A stretch of 34,472 nt of DNA from an uncultured Caulobacteraceae bacterium. GTDB taxonomy: Bacteria > Pseudomonadota > Alphaproteobacteria > Caulobacterales > Caulobacteraceae. The translations under genes were made by a program, and so were the position numbers. This document shows positions 11,918-20,699 of this stretch, one piece after another (positions within the stretch are counted from its first letter, which is position 1; every line of letters begins with the position of its first letter). The stretch is taken from the NCBI GenBank assembly GCA_937890965.1, contig CALAEG010000277.1, positions 1 to 34,472 on the forward strand, written 5' to 3'. The notes beneath the pieces are model-generated. The model worked only from the letters and a program-made list of their open reading frames with translations, did no database searches and was not told the origin of the DNA.

Positions 11918-12694
11918 ATGACCGATCTGAACGAACGCCCGCGGCGGTCCGGCTTTCCCTTTGGTCTCGACGCCGTGATGCGCCGCCCGCCGCTGCGGAC
12001 CTGGAACCTGACGGTGGTCGGCCGGGCGCAGGTGACGCCGCGCATGTTGCGGGTGAGCTTCGCGGCGCCCGCCCTGGCCGTCGAGCCCTGGCGGCCGGGC
12101 CAGGATCTGGTGTTGTCCATGCCGCAAACGGACGGCTCCATGGCCCGGCGGCACTACACCATCCGCGACATCGACCCGGCGACGGGCGAGGTGGATGTCG
12201 ACTTCGTGCTGCACGGCGATAGCCCGGCCGGCCGCTGGGCGCGGGCGGCGGAGCGCAGTTTCGCGATCGAGGCGCAAGGCCCGCGCGGCCGCACGACCTT
12301 GGCCGCGGATGTCGAGCATCACCTGTTCCTGGGCGACGAGACCTGCATCCCGGCCATCTTCGCCATGGCCGAATCCATGCCAGTGGGGGCCAGCGCGACA
12401 GCCCTGATCGAGATCACCAACCCGGACGAGGCGCAGACCCTGTCCACGCGCGCCGACGTCCAGATCGAATGGCTGTCTCGCGAGGGCGCGGCGCCAGGGC
12501 CGAAATCCCTGCTGCTCGATCGGCTGCAAGCGCTCAATCCCTCGCCGGCATCCACCCACGCCTATGTCATCGGCGAGACCAGCAATGTTCGCGCACAGCG
12601 CCACTATCTGCTGGCCCACGGTTTCGACAAGGCCCGTATCACGGCGGAAGGCTATTGGCGCCCCGGCCGCGTCGGCGGCCACGATCACGTGTGA
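11918..12694 (+). CDS. siderophore-interacting protein (SIP/ViuB-YqjH family FAD ferric reductase)
   Basis: RRHYTIRDIDPATGEVDVDFVLHGDSPAGRWA FAD-binding motif, FLGDETCIPAI, YVIGETSNVRAQRHYL, GYWRPGR. Confidence 0.92.
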   Translation: MTDLNERPRRSGFPFGLDAVMRRPPLRTWNLTVVGRAQVTPRMLRVSFAAPALAVEPWRPGQDLVLSMPQTDGSMARRHYTIRDIDPATGEVDVDFVLHGDSPAGRWARAAERSFAIEAQGPRGRTTLAADVEHHLFLGDETCIPAIFAMAESMPVGASATALIEITNPDEAQTLSTRADVQIEWLSREGAAPGPKSLLLDRLQALNPSPASTHAYVIGETSNVRAQRHYLLAHGFDKARITAEGYWRPGRVGGHDHV

Positions 12695-12701
12695 GGCGCC
12701 G

Positions 12702-14252
12702 TTAATGCCCGCCCGCGACCGGCTGGCCTGACAGCTGCAGCCGGGGCGCGATCCAGACCGCACAGGCGCCCATGATGAAGACCACCGCGCAGATCAGGAA
12801 GACGTGGTCGGTGGCCAGCATGACCGACTGGCTGTCGGTCATCCGATCGAGCTGTCCCAGGGCCTGAGCGGCGGTCAGGCCGCCCGCCTTCAGGCTGTCG
12901 AGCGTCGCCTGCGGCCCGTTCAGCGATCCGACCAGGTTGGTCCTGTGGATACTGGCGAAGTTCTGCCAGGCAGTGGTGGTGATCGAGGTGCCGAAGGCGG
13001 CCGCGGTGGTGCGGGTGAAGTTCATCAGCCCGGCGGCCGACGCGGTCTCCCGCGGCAATACCGAACCCAGCGCCAGTCCGGTGATCGGGATGAAGAAGAA
13101 GGGCACGGCGGCGCCCTGCAGAACCTGGGGCAGGCTGACCTGGAAGATGTCGATATCCGGCGCGAACCCGCTGCGCCAGAGCGAGGCCAGGCCCAGCACG
13201 GTGACCCCGAACGAGACCAGGATGCGTCCGTCCACCCTGGTGCTCAGGCGCGCCACGATCGGCGACAGGAGGACGGCGAAGATGCCCTGGGGCGCCACAG
13301 CGCGCCCAGCCCAGGTGGCGTTGTAGCCAAGGTTGGTCTGCAGCCAGAGCGGCATCAGCACGATGGAGGAGAAGAAGGCGCCGAAGACCAGGGCCATGAT
13401 CAGGGTCGAGGTGGCGAAGCCGCGGTGGCGGAACACCTTCAGGTCGACGATCGGGTGGGGGTCGGTCAGCTCCCAGATCAGGAAGGAAACGAAGCCGACC
13501 GCCGCCACCAGGCCCAGGGTGACGATGACCGGCGAGTTGAACCAGTCCAGGTCCTTGCCGTTGTCGAGCATGATCTGCATGGCGCCGATCCAGAGGATGA
13601 GCAGGGCCAGACCGGTGAAGTCGACCGGATTGCGCACGGTCTTGGTCTCGCGGCTGGCCAGGAACCGCCAGGCGACGATGGCGCAGAGCGCGGCCACCGG
13701 GATGTTGATGAAGAAGATGAACGGCCAGCCGACGCCGTCCACCAGCGTGCCGCCGAGCAGCGGGCCGGCGACCGGCCCGACCACGGTGGTCATGCTCCAC
13801 AGCCCGATGGCCATGGCCTGCTGCTGGGGTGGGAAGATGCGCCTGAGCAGGGTCTGGCTCAACGGCATGATCGGCCCGCCGGACAGGCCCTGCAGGACGC
13901 GCAGGCCGACCAGGGCGCCGAAGGAAGGGGCAAAGCCGCAGAGCATCGAACAGACGCCGAAACCGGCCACGGCGAAGACGAAGACCCGCACCGCGCCGAA
14001 CCGCTGGGCCAGCCAGCCGGTCAGCGGCACGGTGATCGCCTCGGCCACGGCGTAGGAGGTGATCACCCAGGTGCCCTGGCTTGGCGAAACCGCCAGCCCG
14101 CCGGCGATGTTGGGCACGGAGACATTGGCGATGGTGGTGTCCAGCACCACCATGAAGTTGGCCAGGGCCAGCACGATGCCGGCGATCCATAGGGCTGAGC
14201 CGCTCATCACCGAGAAATCGGTGTCGTCTCCCGATCCGGCGGCTTCGGACAT
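12702..14252 (-). CDS. DHA2-family MFS drug:H+ antiporter (EmrB type)
   Basis: NFMVVLDTTIANVSVPNIAGGLAVSPSQGTWVITSYAVAEAITVPLTGWLAQRFG motif; about 14 TM. Confidence 0.93.
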   Translation of the reverse strand: MSEAAGSGDDTDFSVMSGSALWIAGIVLALANFMVVLDTTIANVSVPNIAGGLAVSPSQGTWVITSYAVAEAITVPLTGWLAQRFGAVRVFVFAVAGFGVCSMLCGFAPSFGALVGLRVLQGLSGGPIMPLSQTLLRRIFPPQQQAMAIGLWSMTTVVGPVAGPLLGGTLVDGVGWPFIFFINIPVAALCAIVAWRFLASRETKTVRNPVDFTGLALLILWIGAMQIMLDNGKDLDWFNSPVIVTLGLVAAVGFVSFLIWELTDPHPIVDLKVFRHRGFATSTLIMALVFGAFFSSIVLMPLWLQTNLGYNATWAGRAVAPQGIFAVLLSPIVARLSTRVDGRILVSFGVTVLGLASLWRSGFAPDIDIFQVSLPQVLQGAAVPFFFIPITGLALGSVLPRETASAAGLMNFTRTTAAAFGTSITTTAWQNFASIHRTNLVGSLNGPQATLDSLKAGGLTAAQALGQLDRMTDSQSVMLATDHVFLICAVVFIMGACAVWIAPRLQLSGQPVAGGH

Positions 14253-14257
14253 GGCCG

Positions 14258-15424
14258 CTAGCCGCCGGAGACGTCGATGACGGCCTTCATGGACAGGCCC
14301 ACCCGCAGCGGATGCGCCTCCAGCTCCTTCGGGTCGAGCGAGACACGCACCGGCAGCCGCTGGACGATCTTGATCCAGTTGCCAGTGGCGTTCTGGGCCG
14401 GGATCAGCGCGAAGGCCGCGCCGGTGCCGCCGGCCACCCCGGCGACACGGCCGTGGAACTTGACGTGGCCGCCATAGAGGTCGGCGGTCAGGATCACCGG
14501 CTGGCCCAGCCGCACATGGCGCAGCTGCACCTCCTTGAAGTTGGCGTCGACATAGGCGCGGTTGATCGGCACGACCTGCATCAGGGGCGCGCCCACCTGC
14601 ACCTGCTCGCCAAGCGCGACATTCTTTTTGGCGACCACCCCGTCGAAGGGCGCGCGCAAGGTCGTGCGGTCGAAATCGAGCTGCGCCTTGGCGACCTTGG
14701 CGCGGGCGGCGGCGACTTCCGGATTCTCCGCCACCGGCGCGCCGCTGATCAGGGCGGTGTTGACCGCCTGGGTCCCGATGGCCGCCCCACGATTGGCCTC
14801 GGCCTGGGTTTTCGCCGCCCGGGCCTGGGTGAGGGCGGCTTCGGCGCCGCGTTCCTGGTTTTCCGCCTGGGTCAGCTCGTCGCCGGAGACGGCGCCGGAC
14901 TGGGCCAGGCGCTGGCGACGGCCGAGCTCGGTGCGGGCGCGGTCCAGGTCGGACTGTGCGCTCATGATCTGGGCGTCGGCCTTGGTGATGTCGGCGGCGC
15001 GCACGGCGACCTGGCCGCTCAACGCCTGTTCGTTGGCGAAATAGCCGTTCACCTTGCGGGTGGCCTGATCGAGCTCGGCCTGGGCCTGGTCCAGCGCGAC
15101 CTTGGCGTCGGCGGGATCGATCTGCACCAGCATCTGGCCTTGTTTGACCGGTTGGGTGTCCTGGGCGAGAACCTTGATGACCTGGCCGGCCACCTGCGGG
15201 GTGATGTCCGCTGAGTCGGCGTTGACATAGGCGTCGTCGGTGGAGACGTGGTTACGGCCGACGGCGAACCAGTAGGCGATATAGCCGAGGCCGAGCACGA
15301 CAATAACGACCGTCAGCAGGCCGAAGAGCAGCGCACGGCGGTTGCTCGCACGGCGCGCCGGTTTGGACTCGGGCGCCGCGGCCACGGTGGGAGCCCGTTC
15401 GGGGGCGGGCGCTGAATCAGCCAT
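14258..15424 (-). CDS. HlyD/EmrA-family membrane fusion protein
   Basis: Single N-terminal TM; VSTDDAYVNADSADITPQVAGQVIKVLAQDTQPVKQGQMLVQIDP; start set at MADSAPAPE. Confidence 0.92.
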   Translation of the reverse strand: MADSAPAPERAPTVAAAPESKPARRASNRRALLFGLLTVVIVVLGLGYIAYWFAVGRNHVSTDDAYVNADSADITPQVAGQVIKVLAQDTQPVKQGQMLVQIDPADAKVALDQAQAELDQATRKVNGYFANEQALSGQVAVRAADITKADAQIMSAQSDLDRARTELGRRQRLAQSGAVSGDELTQAENQERGAEAALTQARAAKTQAEANRGAAIGTQAVNTALISGAPVAENPEVAAARAKVAKAQLDFDRTTLRAPFDGVVAKKNVALGEQVQVGAPLMQVVPINRAYVDANFKEVQLRHVRLGQPVILTADLYGGHVKFHGRVAGVAGGTGAAFALIPAQNATGNWIKIVQRLPVRVSLDPKELEAHPLRVGLSMKAVIDVSGG

Positions 15425-16868
15425 GGGTTTGGTCCTGCACCTGGAAGCCGCCGCCAAGCGCCTTCACCAGTTCGATATCGAGGGTGAAAGCCCGCGCCTG
15501 CAGATCGACGACCACGCGCCGGTTCACCAGCACGGCGTCCTCGGACAGCAGCACGGATTGATAGTCGGCCAGGCCGCCGTCGTAGCGCAGCTTGGCGATG
15601 CGATAGGCGTCTTCGTCGGCCGCCAGCGCCGCCTGGCTCTGCGCCAGACGCTCGGTGAGCGCGCGTTCGCTCGTGGCCGCGTCGGCGACGTCCTGCAGCG
15701 CCTGGGTCAGGGTGGCGTCGTAGGTGGCCACCGCCTCGGCATAGTCGGCGTCCGCGCCGCGCAGATTGGCGCGCAGGCGACCGCCCTCGAAAATGGGCAG
15801 GGTCACCGCCGGGCCGACGGAGCCGATGTCCGACCCGACCTTGAAGAAGTTGTGCAGATGCAGGGCTTCGAAGCCGATGTCGGCGACCAAGTTTATGTCC
15901 GGGTAGAACTGGGCCCTGGCCACGCCGATGCGCTTGGCGTCGGCCTCGGCGCGCCAGCGGGCGGCGACGAGGTCGGGACGGCGGCCAATCAGGTCCGCGG
16001 CCAGGCTGGGCGGCAGGCCGAAACCCTGGATCATAGCCGCGCCGGGCCGTTCGATGGCGAGGCCGCGGTCCGGACCTTCGCCCATCAGGGCGGCGAGGCG
16101 GTTGCGGGCCAGACCAATATCCTCGTCGATCTCGGCGACATTGGCCTTGGCCGTAGCGACGCCGGCCCGGGCCTGTTGCGAGGCCGAACGGTTGTCGGCG
16201 CCGTTGGCCACGCGCCGGACCACCAGGTCGAGGGTCTCCTGCCGGGACTGGGCGGCGCGCTCGGCCACGTCGCGTTCGGCATAGAGCCGCGCCAGGTCGG
16301 CATAGGCTCCCGCGACGGCGGTCGAGAGGGTAAGCCTGGCCTCGGCGGCGTCGGCGGATGCGGCCCTGGCCTCGGAGGTGGCGGCGGCGACGGCGGCGCG
16401 GTTCTTGCCCCAGAAATCGAACTCGTAGCTGAAGTTGAGCGTGCCCTGGCCGAAGTCGTTATAGCCCTTGGGCACGAACAGCGGCGGGATGCCGGCATTG
16501 TAACTCTGCTTGGTCTCGACCGCCGTCCCGTTGAACGACAGCGAGGGGAAGAGCCCCGCCCGCGCCGTGCCCAAATCGGCCCGCGCCTTGTCGATCCGCG
16601 CCCGGGCCTCGGCCATCGAGGGCGCATTGCGCAGCGCCTCGTCGATCAGCTGGTCGAGGCCAGCGTCGCCATAGGCGCGCCACCAGTCGAGCTTCGGCCA
16701 GTCGGCCGCGGGCGCCACGAAGCTCTGGCTGGTCGCATAGGCCGCCGGCGGCTTGGGCGTGGGCGCCTCGCCGGTCCTGGGCAGGACCGCGCAGGCGCTC
16801 AAGGCGCAGCCGAGCAGAAGCGCCGCTGCGGCCTTGCCTGGGGACCTGGCTGGGAGGGGACCTTGCAT
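15417..16868 (-). CDS. outer membrane efflux lipoprotein (NodT/OprM family)
   Basis: Lipobox LLLGCALSAC; paired OEP repeats (LIDEALRNAPSMAEARARIDKARADLG; RRPDLVAARWRAEADAKRIGVARAQFYPDINL). Confidence 0.92.
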   Translation of the reverse strand: MQGPLPARSPGKAAAALLLGCALSACAVLPRTGEAPTPKPPAAYATSQSFVAPAADWPKLDWWRAYGDAGLDQLIDEALRNAPSMAEARARIDKARADLGTARAGLFPSLSFNGTAVETKQSYNAGIPPLFVPKGYNDFGQGTLNFSYEFDFWGKNRAAVAAATSEARAASADAAEARLTLSTAVAGAYADLARLYAERDVAERAAQSRQETLDLVVRRVANGADNRSASQQARAGVATAKANVAEIDEDIGLARNRLAALMGEGPDRGLAIERPGAAMIQGFGLPPSLAADLIGRRPDLVAARWRAEADAKRIGVARAQFYPDINLVADIGFEALHLHNFFKVGSDIGSVGPAVTLPIFEGGRLRANLRGADADYAEAVATYDATLTQALQDVADAATSERALTERLAQSQAALAADEDAYRIAKLRYDGGLADYQSVLLSEDAVLVNRRVVVDLQARAFTLDIELVKALGGGFQVQDQTHG

Positions 16869-16885
16869 CGTGTGCCAAAATAAAT

Positions 16886-16904
16886 TGACCGTACCGTACG
16901 GTCA
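16886..16904. promoter_or_regulatory. Palindrome 1 in tetR/efflux intergenic region (candidate TetR operator)
   Basis: TGACCGTA-CCG-TACGGTCA, perfect 8-bp arms. Confidence 0.75.
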
Positions 16905-16913
16905 TGGTCAAAG

Positions 16914-16937
16914 TGACAGTGACGAATTCCACTGTCA
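16914..16937. promoter_or_regulatory. Palindrome 2 in tetR/efflux intergenic region (candidate second operator)
   Basis: TGACAGTG-ACGAATTC-CACTGTCA, perfect 8-bp arms, 8-bp spacer. Confidence 0.65.
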
Positions 16938-16963
16938 ATCAGGCTTGTGAGAGAAATTCCGCC

Positions 16964-17656
16964 ATGGCCGACGCCAAGTTAGACCCTGAAGGGGAGGTGG
17001 GAGCGGCCGAGCTCAAGGGCAAGCTCCCCAAGGCCAGGCTGGACGCCCGCCGCGACGCAAAACGCGAGGCCATCGTCGATGTCGCGCGCCAGGTCTTCTT
17101 CGAGGAGGGCTATGCCGCCGCCTCCATGTCGAGCATCGCCGCGCGGCTGGGCGGGTCGAAGGGCACGCTCTACAACTACTTCAAAAGCAAGGAGGCCCTG
17201 TTCGAGGCCTATATCGAACACGCCTGCGGCCAGTGGCGCGCCTGGGTCTTCGATCTGCCGGACGACGACGCGGCCGGCGGTGCGGACATCGAGGCGGTGC
17301 TCACCGATCTCGGCGAGCGGTTCCTCGGCCATCTGGTGACCGAGTCCGCCATCCGGTTGCTGCAACTGGTCATCGCCGAGGCCCAGCGGGCGCCCGAGTT
17401 GGCGCACATCTTCTACGACGCCGGACCGGGTGGTGGCATAGCGCGGCTGACCGCCTATCTCGAGGCCGCCAAGGCCGCCGGCCACATCGATCCGCCCGAC
17501 TGCCGCATGGCCGCCCAGCAATTCCTCTCCCTGTGTCGCGGCCACCTCTATTTCCGCTATTCGCTCAACCTGATCCCCCGCCCGACCCCGGCCGAGATCA
17601 AGGCCGAAGTCGGCCGCGCGGTGGCGCTGTTTCTCGGTGGCTACGGGCGCCCTTAA
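16964..17656 (+). CDS. TetR/AcrR-family transcriptional regulator
   Basis: AIVDVARQVFFEEGYAAASMSSIAARLGGSKGTLYNYFKSKEALFEAYIE HTH; divergent from efflux operon. ORF track start (16904) lies inside palindrome 1, so 16964 is preferred. Confidence 0.92.
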   Translation: MADAKLDPEGEVGAAELKGKLPKARLDARRDAKREAIVDVARQVFFEEGYAAASMSSIAARLGGSKGTLYNYFKSKEALFEAYIEHACGQWRAWVFDLPDDDAAGGADIEAVLTDLGERFLGHLVTESAIRLLQLVIAEAQRAPELAHIFYDAGPGGGIARLTAYLEAAKAAGHIDPPDCRMAAQQFLSLCRGHLYFRYSLNLIPRPTPAEIKAEVGRAVALFLGGYGRP

Positions 17657-18378
17657 GTGAGCAACTCGGTGACGGAGCGGATGATGCGGTCGGGCCGGAT
17701 CGCCGAGCCCTCGGGCAGGCCGTCGCCGAGATGGTCGTGCCAGATGCCGAAAATGCCCAGGCGTTGGGGCGCCGCGACCTCCCATTCCAGATTGTCGCCG
17801 ACCATCCAGGTCTCGCGAGGCGCGACGCCCAGCGCCTGCATGGCGTGGCGATAGGCGCGTTCCTCCGGCTTGCCGAAACCGTGGTCGCCCTCGATCTGGA
17901 TGTGGTCGAACCGCCGGGCGAGATCGAATCGCTCGATCTTGCCGCGCTGGGGCTCGGACTGGCCGTTGGTGACCAGGGCGAGCCGGACGCCGGCGGCCTT
18001 CAGCGCGTCGATGGTCTCCAGCGCGCCGGGGAAGAGCTTCGCCTCCGCCTCGCGATGGGCGTGGAACTGGTCGGCGAAGTCATGGGCCTGCTCGCGGGTC
18101 AGGCCGGGCGCCCCGACGGCGTTCAAGTCCTCGAAGGCCTCGGCGACCAGCATCCGGCGCGCCTGCGCCAAGCGCGGACGCCAGGCCTTGTGCCGATCCT
18201 GGTCGGCCCAGAAGGCCTTGAAGCGGGCCTCCATGGCGGCGGCGGCCGTCCTCGGCGTCAGCGGCGCGAACCATTCCGGCGTGCGTTTGGCGATTTCCTC
18301 GATCACCAGCGCGCGGCGGCCGAAGGACAGAATGGTGTCGTCGAGATCGAACAGAATCGCACGCGGAAGCAGCAGCAT
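17653..18378 (-). CDS. HAD-family hydrolase
   Basis: ILFDLDDTIL, VRLALVTNGQSEPQRGKIE, FGKPEERAYRHAMQALGV, WMVGDNLEWEVAAP. Confidence 0.9.
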   Translation of the reverse strand: MLLLPRAILFDLDDTILSFGRRALVIEEIAKRTPEWFAPLTPRTAAAAMEARFKAFWADQDRHKAWRPRLAQARRMLVAEAFEDLNAVGAPGLTREQAHDFADQFHAHREAEAKLFPGALETIDALKAAGVRLALVTNGQSEPQRGKIERFDLARRFDHIQIEGDHGFGKPEERAYRHAMQALGVAPRETWMVGDNLEWEVAAPQRLGIFGIWHDHLGDGLPEGSAIRPDRIIRSVTELLT

Positions 18379-18491
18379 GGCGCCTTCTATCAGAGGCTGG
18401 TGCGCCCCCGGCGCCACGGCGGACGAAACATGTCGTCCAGACGTCGCCGGACCAGAGACGCCGCCTTGACCCTGGCCGCCGGGCTGGCCCA

Positions 18492-20303
18492 ATGACGGCG
18501 GCGAGGGGGCCGAGTATGGGATTGCAGACGCGTGTCCGGCGCGAGCTCAAGTTTCTCAACGGCCTGGTGCGGACCCTTATGCGGGTGCGCTCCATTGGGC
18601 CGGATTCGACGCACCTGGTCTGCGACGACATCGAGGCGGCGGTGGACGCCTGGCGCCAGCGCCGCGCTATCACCATGGGCCCCCGCACGATCAGCTATGG
18701 CGAGCTGGACGAGATCGCCAACCGTTACGCCCATTGGGCTATGGAGCATGGCATCCGCCGTGGCGAGACGGTGGTGCTCTATGCCCCCAACCGCGTCGAC
18801 TACCTGGCCATCTGGTATGGCCTCGGCAAGGTCGGCGTCGCCACCGCCCTGATCAACAACAGCCTCGCCGGCGCCCAGCTGGCCCACTGCGTCGAGATCG
18901 CCAATGCCGCCCACGCCATTGTCGACGCCGAGACCGCGCGGGCTTTGCAAGCCATCCAGAAGGACCTTTCGCGTCCGACGGTGATCTGGACTCTTGGCGC
19001 GGCCGAGGGCGAGCTTCGCGACCTGAGCACGGCCCTGAAGAGCTGCAGCCAGCTGCGTCCCGACCGGACCTTGCGCGAGGGGCTGACGGCGCGAGACACA
19101 GCGCTCTTCATCTACACCTCCGGCACCACCGGCATGCCCAAGGCGGCCAAGATCGACCACATGCGCGTGCAACTCTACATGCGCGGCTTCGCCGGCGCGA
19201 CCAACGCCAGGAAGGACGACCGGGTCTATGTCACCCTGCCGCTCTACCACGCCACCGGTGGGCTCTGCGCCACGGGCGCCGCGCTGTTGAACGGCGGCTC
19301 GGTGGTGCTGCGCTCGCGCTTTTCCGCCAGCCACTTCTGGGACGACGTCAACGCCGAAGGCTGCACCATGTTCGTCTATATCGGCGAGCTCTGTCGCTAT
19401 CTGGTCAACCAGCCGGTGCAGCCCGGCGAACAGACCCACAAGCTGCGCCTGGCCTTCGGCAACGGTTTGCGGCCGGAGATCTGGGACACGGTCAAGACCC
19501 GCTTCCGCATCCCGGAAATCCTCGAGTTCTATGGCTCGACCGAGGGCAATGTCTCGCTGTTCAACCTCGATGGCCGGCCGGGCGCGATCGGGCGGATCCC
19601 CGGCTATGCCCGCGCCTGGTTCAATGTCCGCGTCGCCCGGTTCGACGTCGAGACCGAAACCGTGGAGCGCGGGGCGGACGGGCTGGGCATCGAGGCCCGG
19701 CCGGGCGAGATCGGCGAGTGCCTTGGCGAAATCCATGCCGGCGCCCGCACCGAATTCACCGGCTATGCCGACAAGAAGGCCAGCGAAAGCAAGATTCTGC
19801 GAGACATGTTCAAGCCCGGCGACGCCTGGTTCGCCACCGGCGACCTGATGCGCCAGGACAGGGACGGTTATTTCTACTTCGTCGACCGGATCGGCGACAC
19901 CTTCCGCTGGAAGGGCGAGAACGTCTCCACCGGCGAGGTCGAGCAGGCCCTGGCCGTGCTGCCGGGCGTCAAGGAGGCCAGCGTCTATGGCGTCAAGGTC
20001 GGCGATCTGGACGGCCGCGCCGGCATGGCCTCGCTGGTGGTCGGCCCCGACTTCGACATCGCCGGCCTGGCCGCGGAGGTGGACGCGGCCCTGCCGGCCT
20101 ATGCGCGGCCGGTCTTTGTGCGGTTGAGGCCGGAACTGGCCGTCACCGGCACCTTCAAGCACCGCAAGATCGACATGGTCGCCGACGGCTTCGACCCCGA
20201 GCATGTCAAGGAGCCGCTCTATGTCCGCGACAGCGGCAAGGGCTTCGTGGCGATAACGCCCGAGGTGATGGCCGAGATCGTCGGCGGCAGGATGCGGCTC
20301 TAG
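18492..20303 (+). CDS. long-chain fatty acid CoA ligase (FATP/FadD6-type AMP-binding enzyme)
   Basis: IYTSGTTGMPKAAK, LPLYHATGGLCATGAALLNGGSVVLRSRFSA, EFYGSTEGNVSLFN, ATGDLMRQDRDGYFYFVDRIGDTFRWKGENVST. Alternative start 18516. Confidence 0.9.
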   Translation: MTAARGPSMGLQTRVRRELKFLNGLVRTLMRVRSIGPDSTHLVCDDIEAAVDAWRQRRAITMGPRTISYGELDEIANRYAHWAMEHGIRRGETVVLYAPNRVDYLAIWYGLGKVGVATALINNSLAGAQLAHCVEIANAAHAIVDAETARALQAIQKDLSRPTVIWTLGAAEGELRDLSTALKSCSQLRPDRTLREGLTARDTALFIYTSGTTGMPKAAKIDHMRVQLYMRGFAGATNARKDDRVYVTLPLYHATGGLCATGAALLNGGSVVLRSRFSASHFWDDVNAEGCTMFVYIGELCRYLVNQPVQPGEQTHKLRLAFGNGLRPEIWDTVKTRFRIPEILEFYGSTEGNVSLFNLDGRPGAIGRIPGYARAWFNVRVARFDVETETVERGADGLGIEARPGEIGECLGEIHAGARTEFTGYADKKASESKILRDMFKPGDAWFATGDLMRQDRDGYFYFVDRIGDTFRWKGENVSTGEVEQALAVLPGVKEASVYGVKVGDLDGRAGMASLVVGPDFDIAGLAAEVDAALPAYARPVFVRLRPELAVTGTFKHRKIDMVADGFDPEHVKEPLYVRDSGKGFVAITPEVMAEIVGGRMRL

Positions 20304-20680
20304 CGAGTCGGACTGGTGAAGGCGATCTCGTAGCCGTCGGGATCGCGCAGGGTGATCTCGTCGAGGCCGTATTGCTGCGCTTCCGGTTCGGGCGCGTCGC
20401 GGCCCTTGGCGCGCAGATCGCGGACCAGATCGTGCACGGAGTCCACGCCGAGATAGATCACGGCCTCGGTATAGTGCGGACGGGCGCGGCGCGGCGCGGG
20501 ATCGCCGCCGCGCGCATTCAGCATCAGCTCGACGTCGCCCGAGCGCAGATTGACGAAGGCCAGGCGGCCTTCGGATTCGAAGCGCGTAATCACCTCGAAC
20601 CCGACCAGGTCCCGCCAGAAGCCGAGGCTGGCCTCGATATCCGCTACATTGAGCAGCGGCCGGCAGGTCTGGATGGTCAT
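20300..20680 (-). CDS. VOC/glyoxalase superfamily protein
   Basis: CRPLLNVADIEASLGFWRDLVGFEV...EITLRDPDGYEIAFTSP. Confidence 0.85.
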   Translation of the reverse strand: MTIQTCRPLLNVADIEASLGFWRDLVGFEVITRFESEGRLAFVNLRSGDVELMLNARGGDPAPRRARPHYTEAVIYLGVDSVHDLVRDLRAKGRDAPEPEAQQYGLDEITLRDPDGYEIAFTSPTR

Positions 20681-20699
20681 GGCGAACTCCCTTGCGCGC

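Noticed and set aside
12804-14192. 462-aa plus-strand ORF antisense to the MFS transporter
   Set aside because: Composition (Gly/Gln/Arg/His-rich) typical of an antisense shadow; the real minus-strand MFS protein is clear.
15342-16883. 513-aa plus-strand ORF antisense to the outer membrane efflux gene
   Set aside because: Shadow ORF; no recognisable motif, NodT-type protein is on the minus strand.
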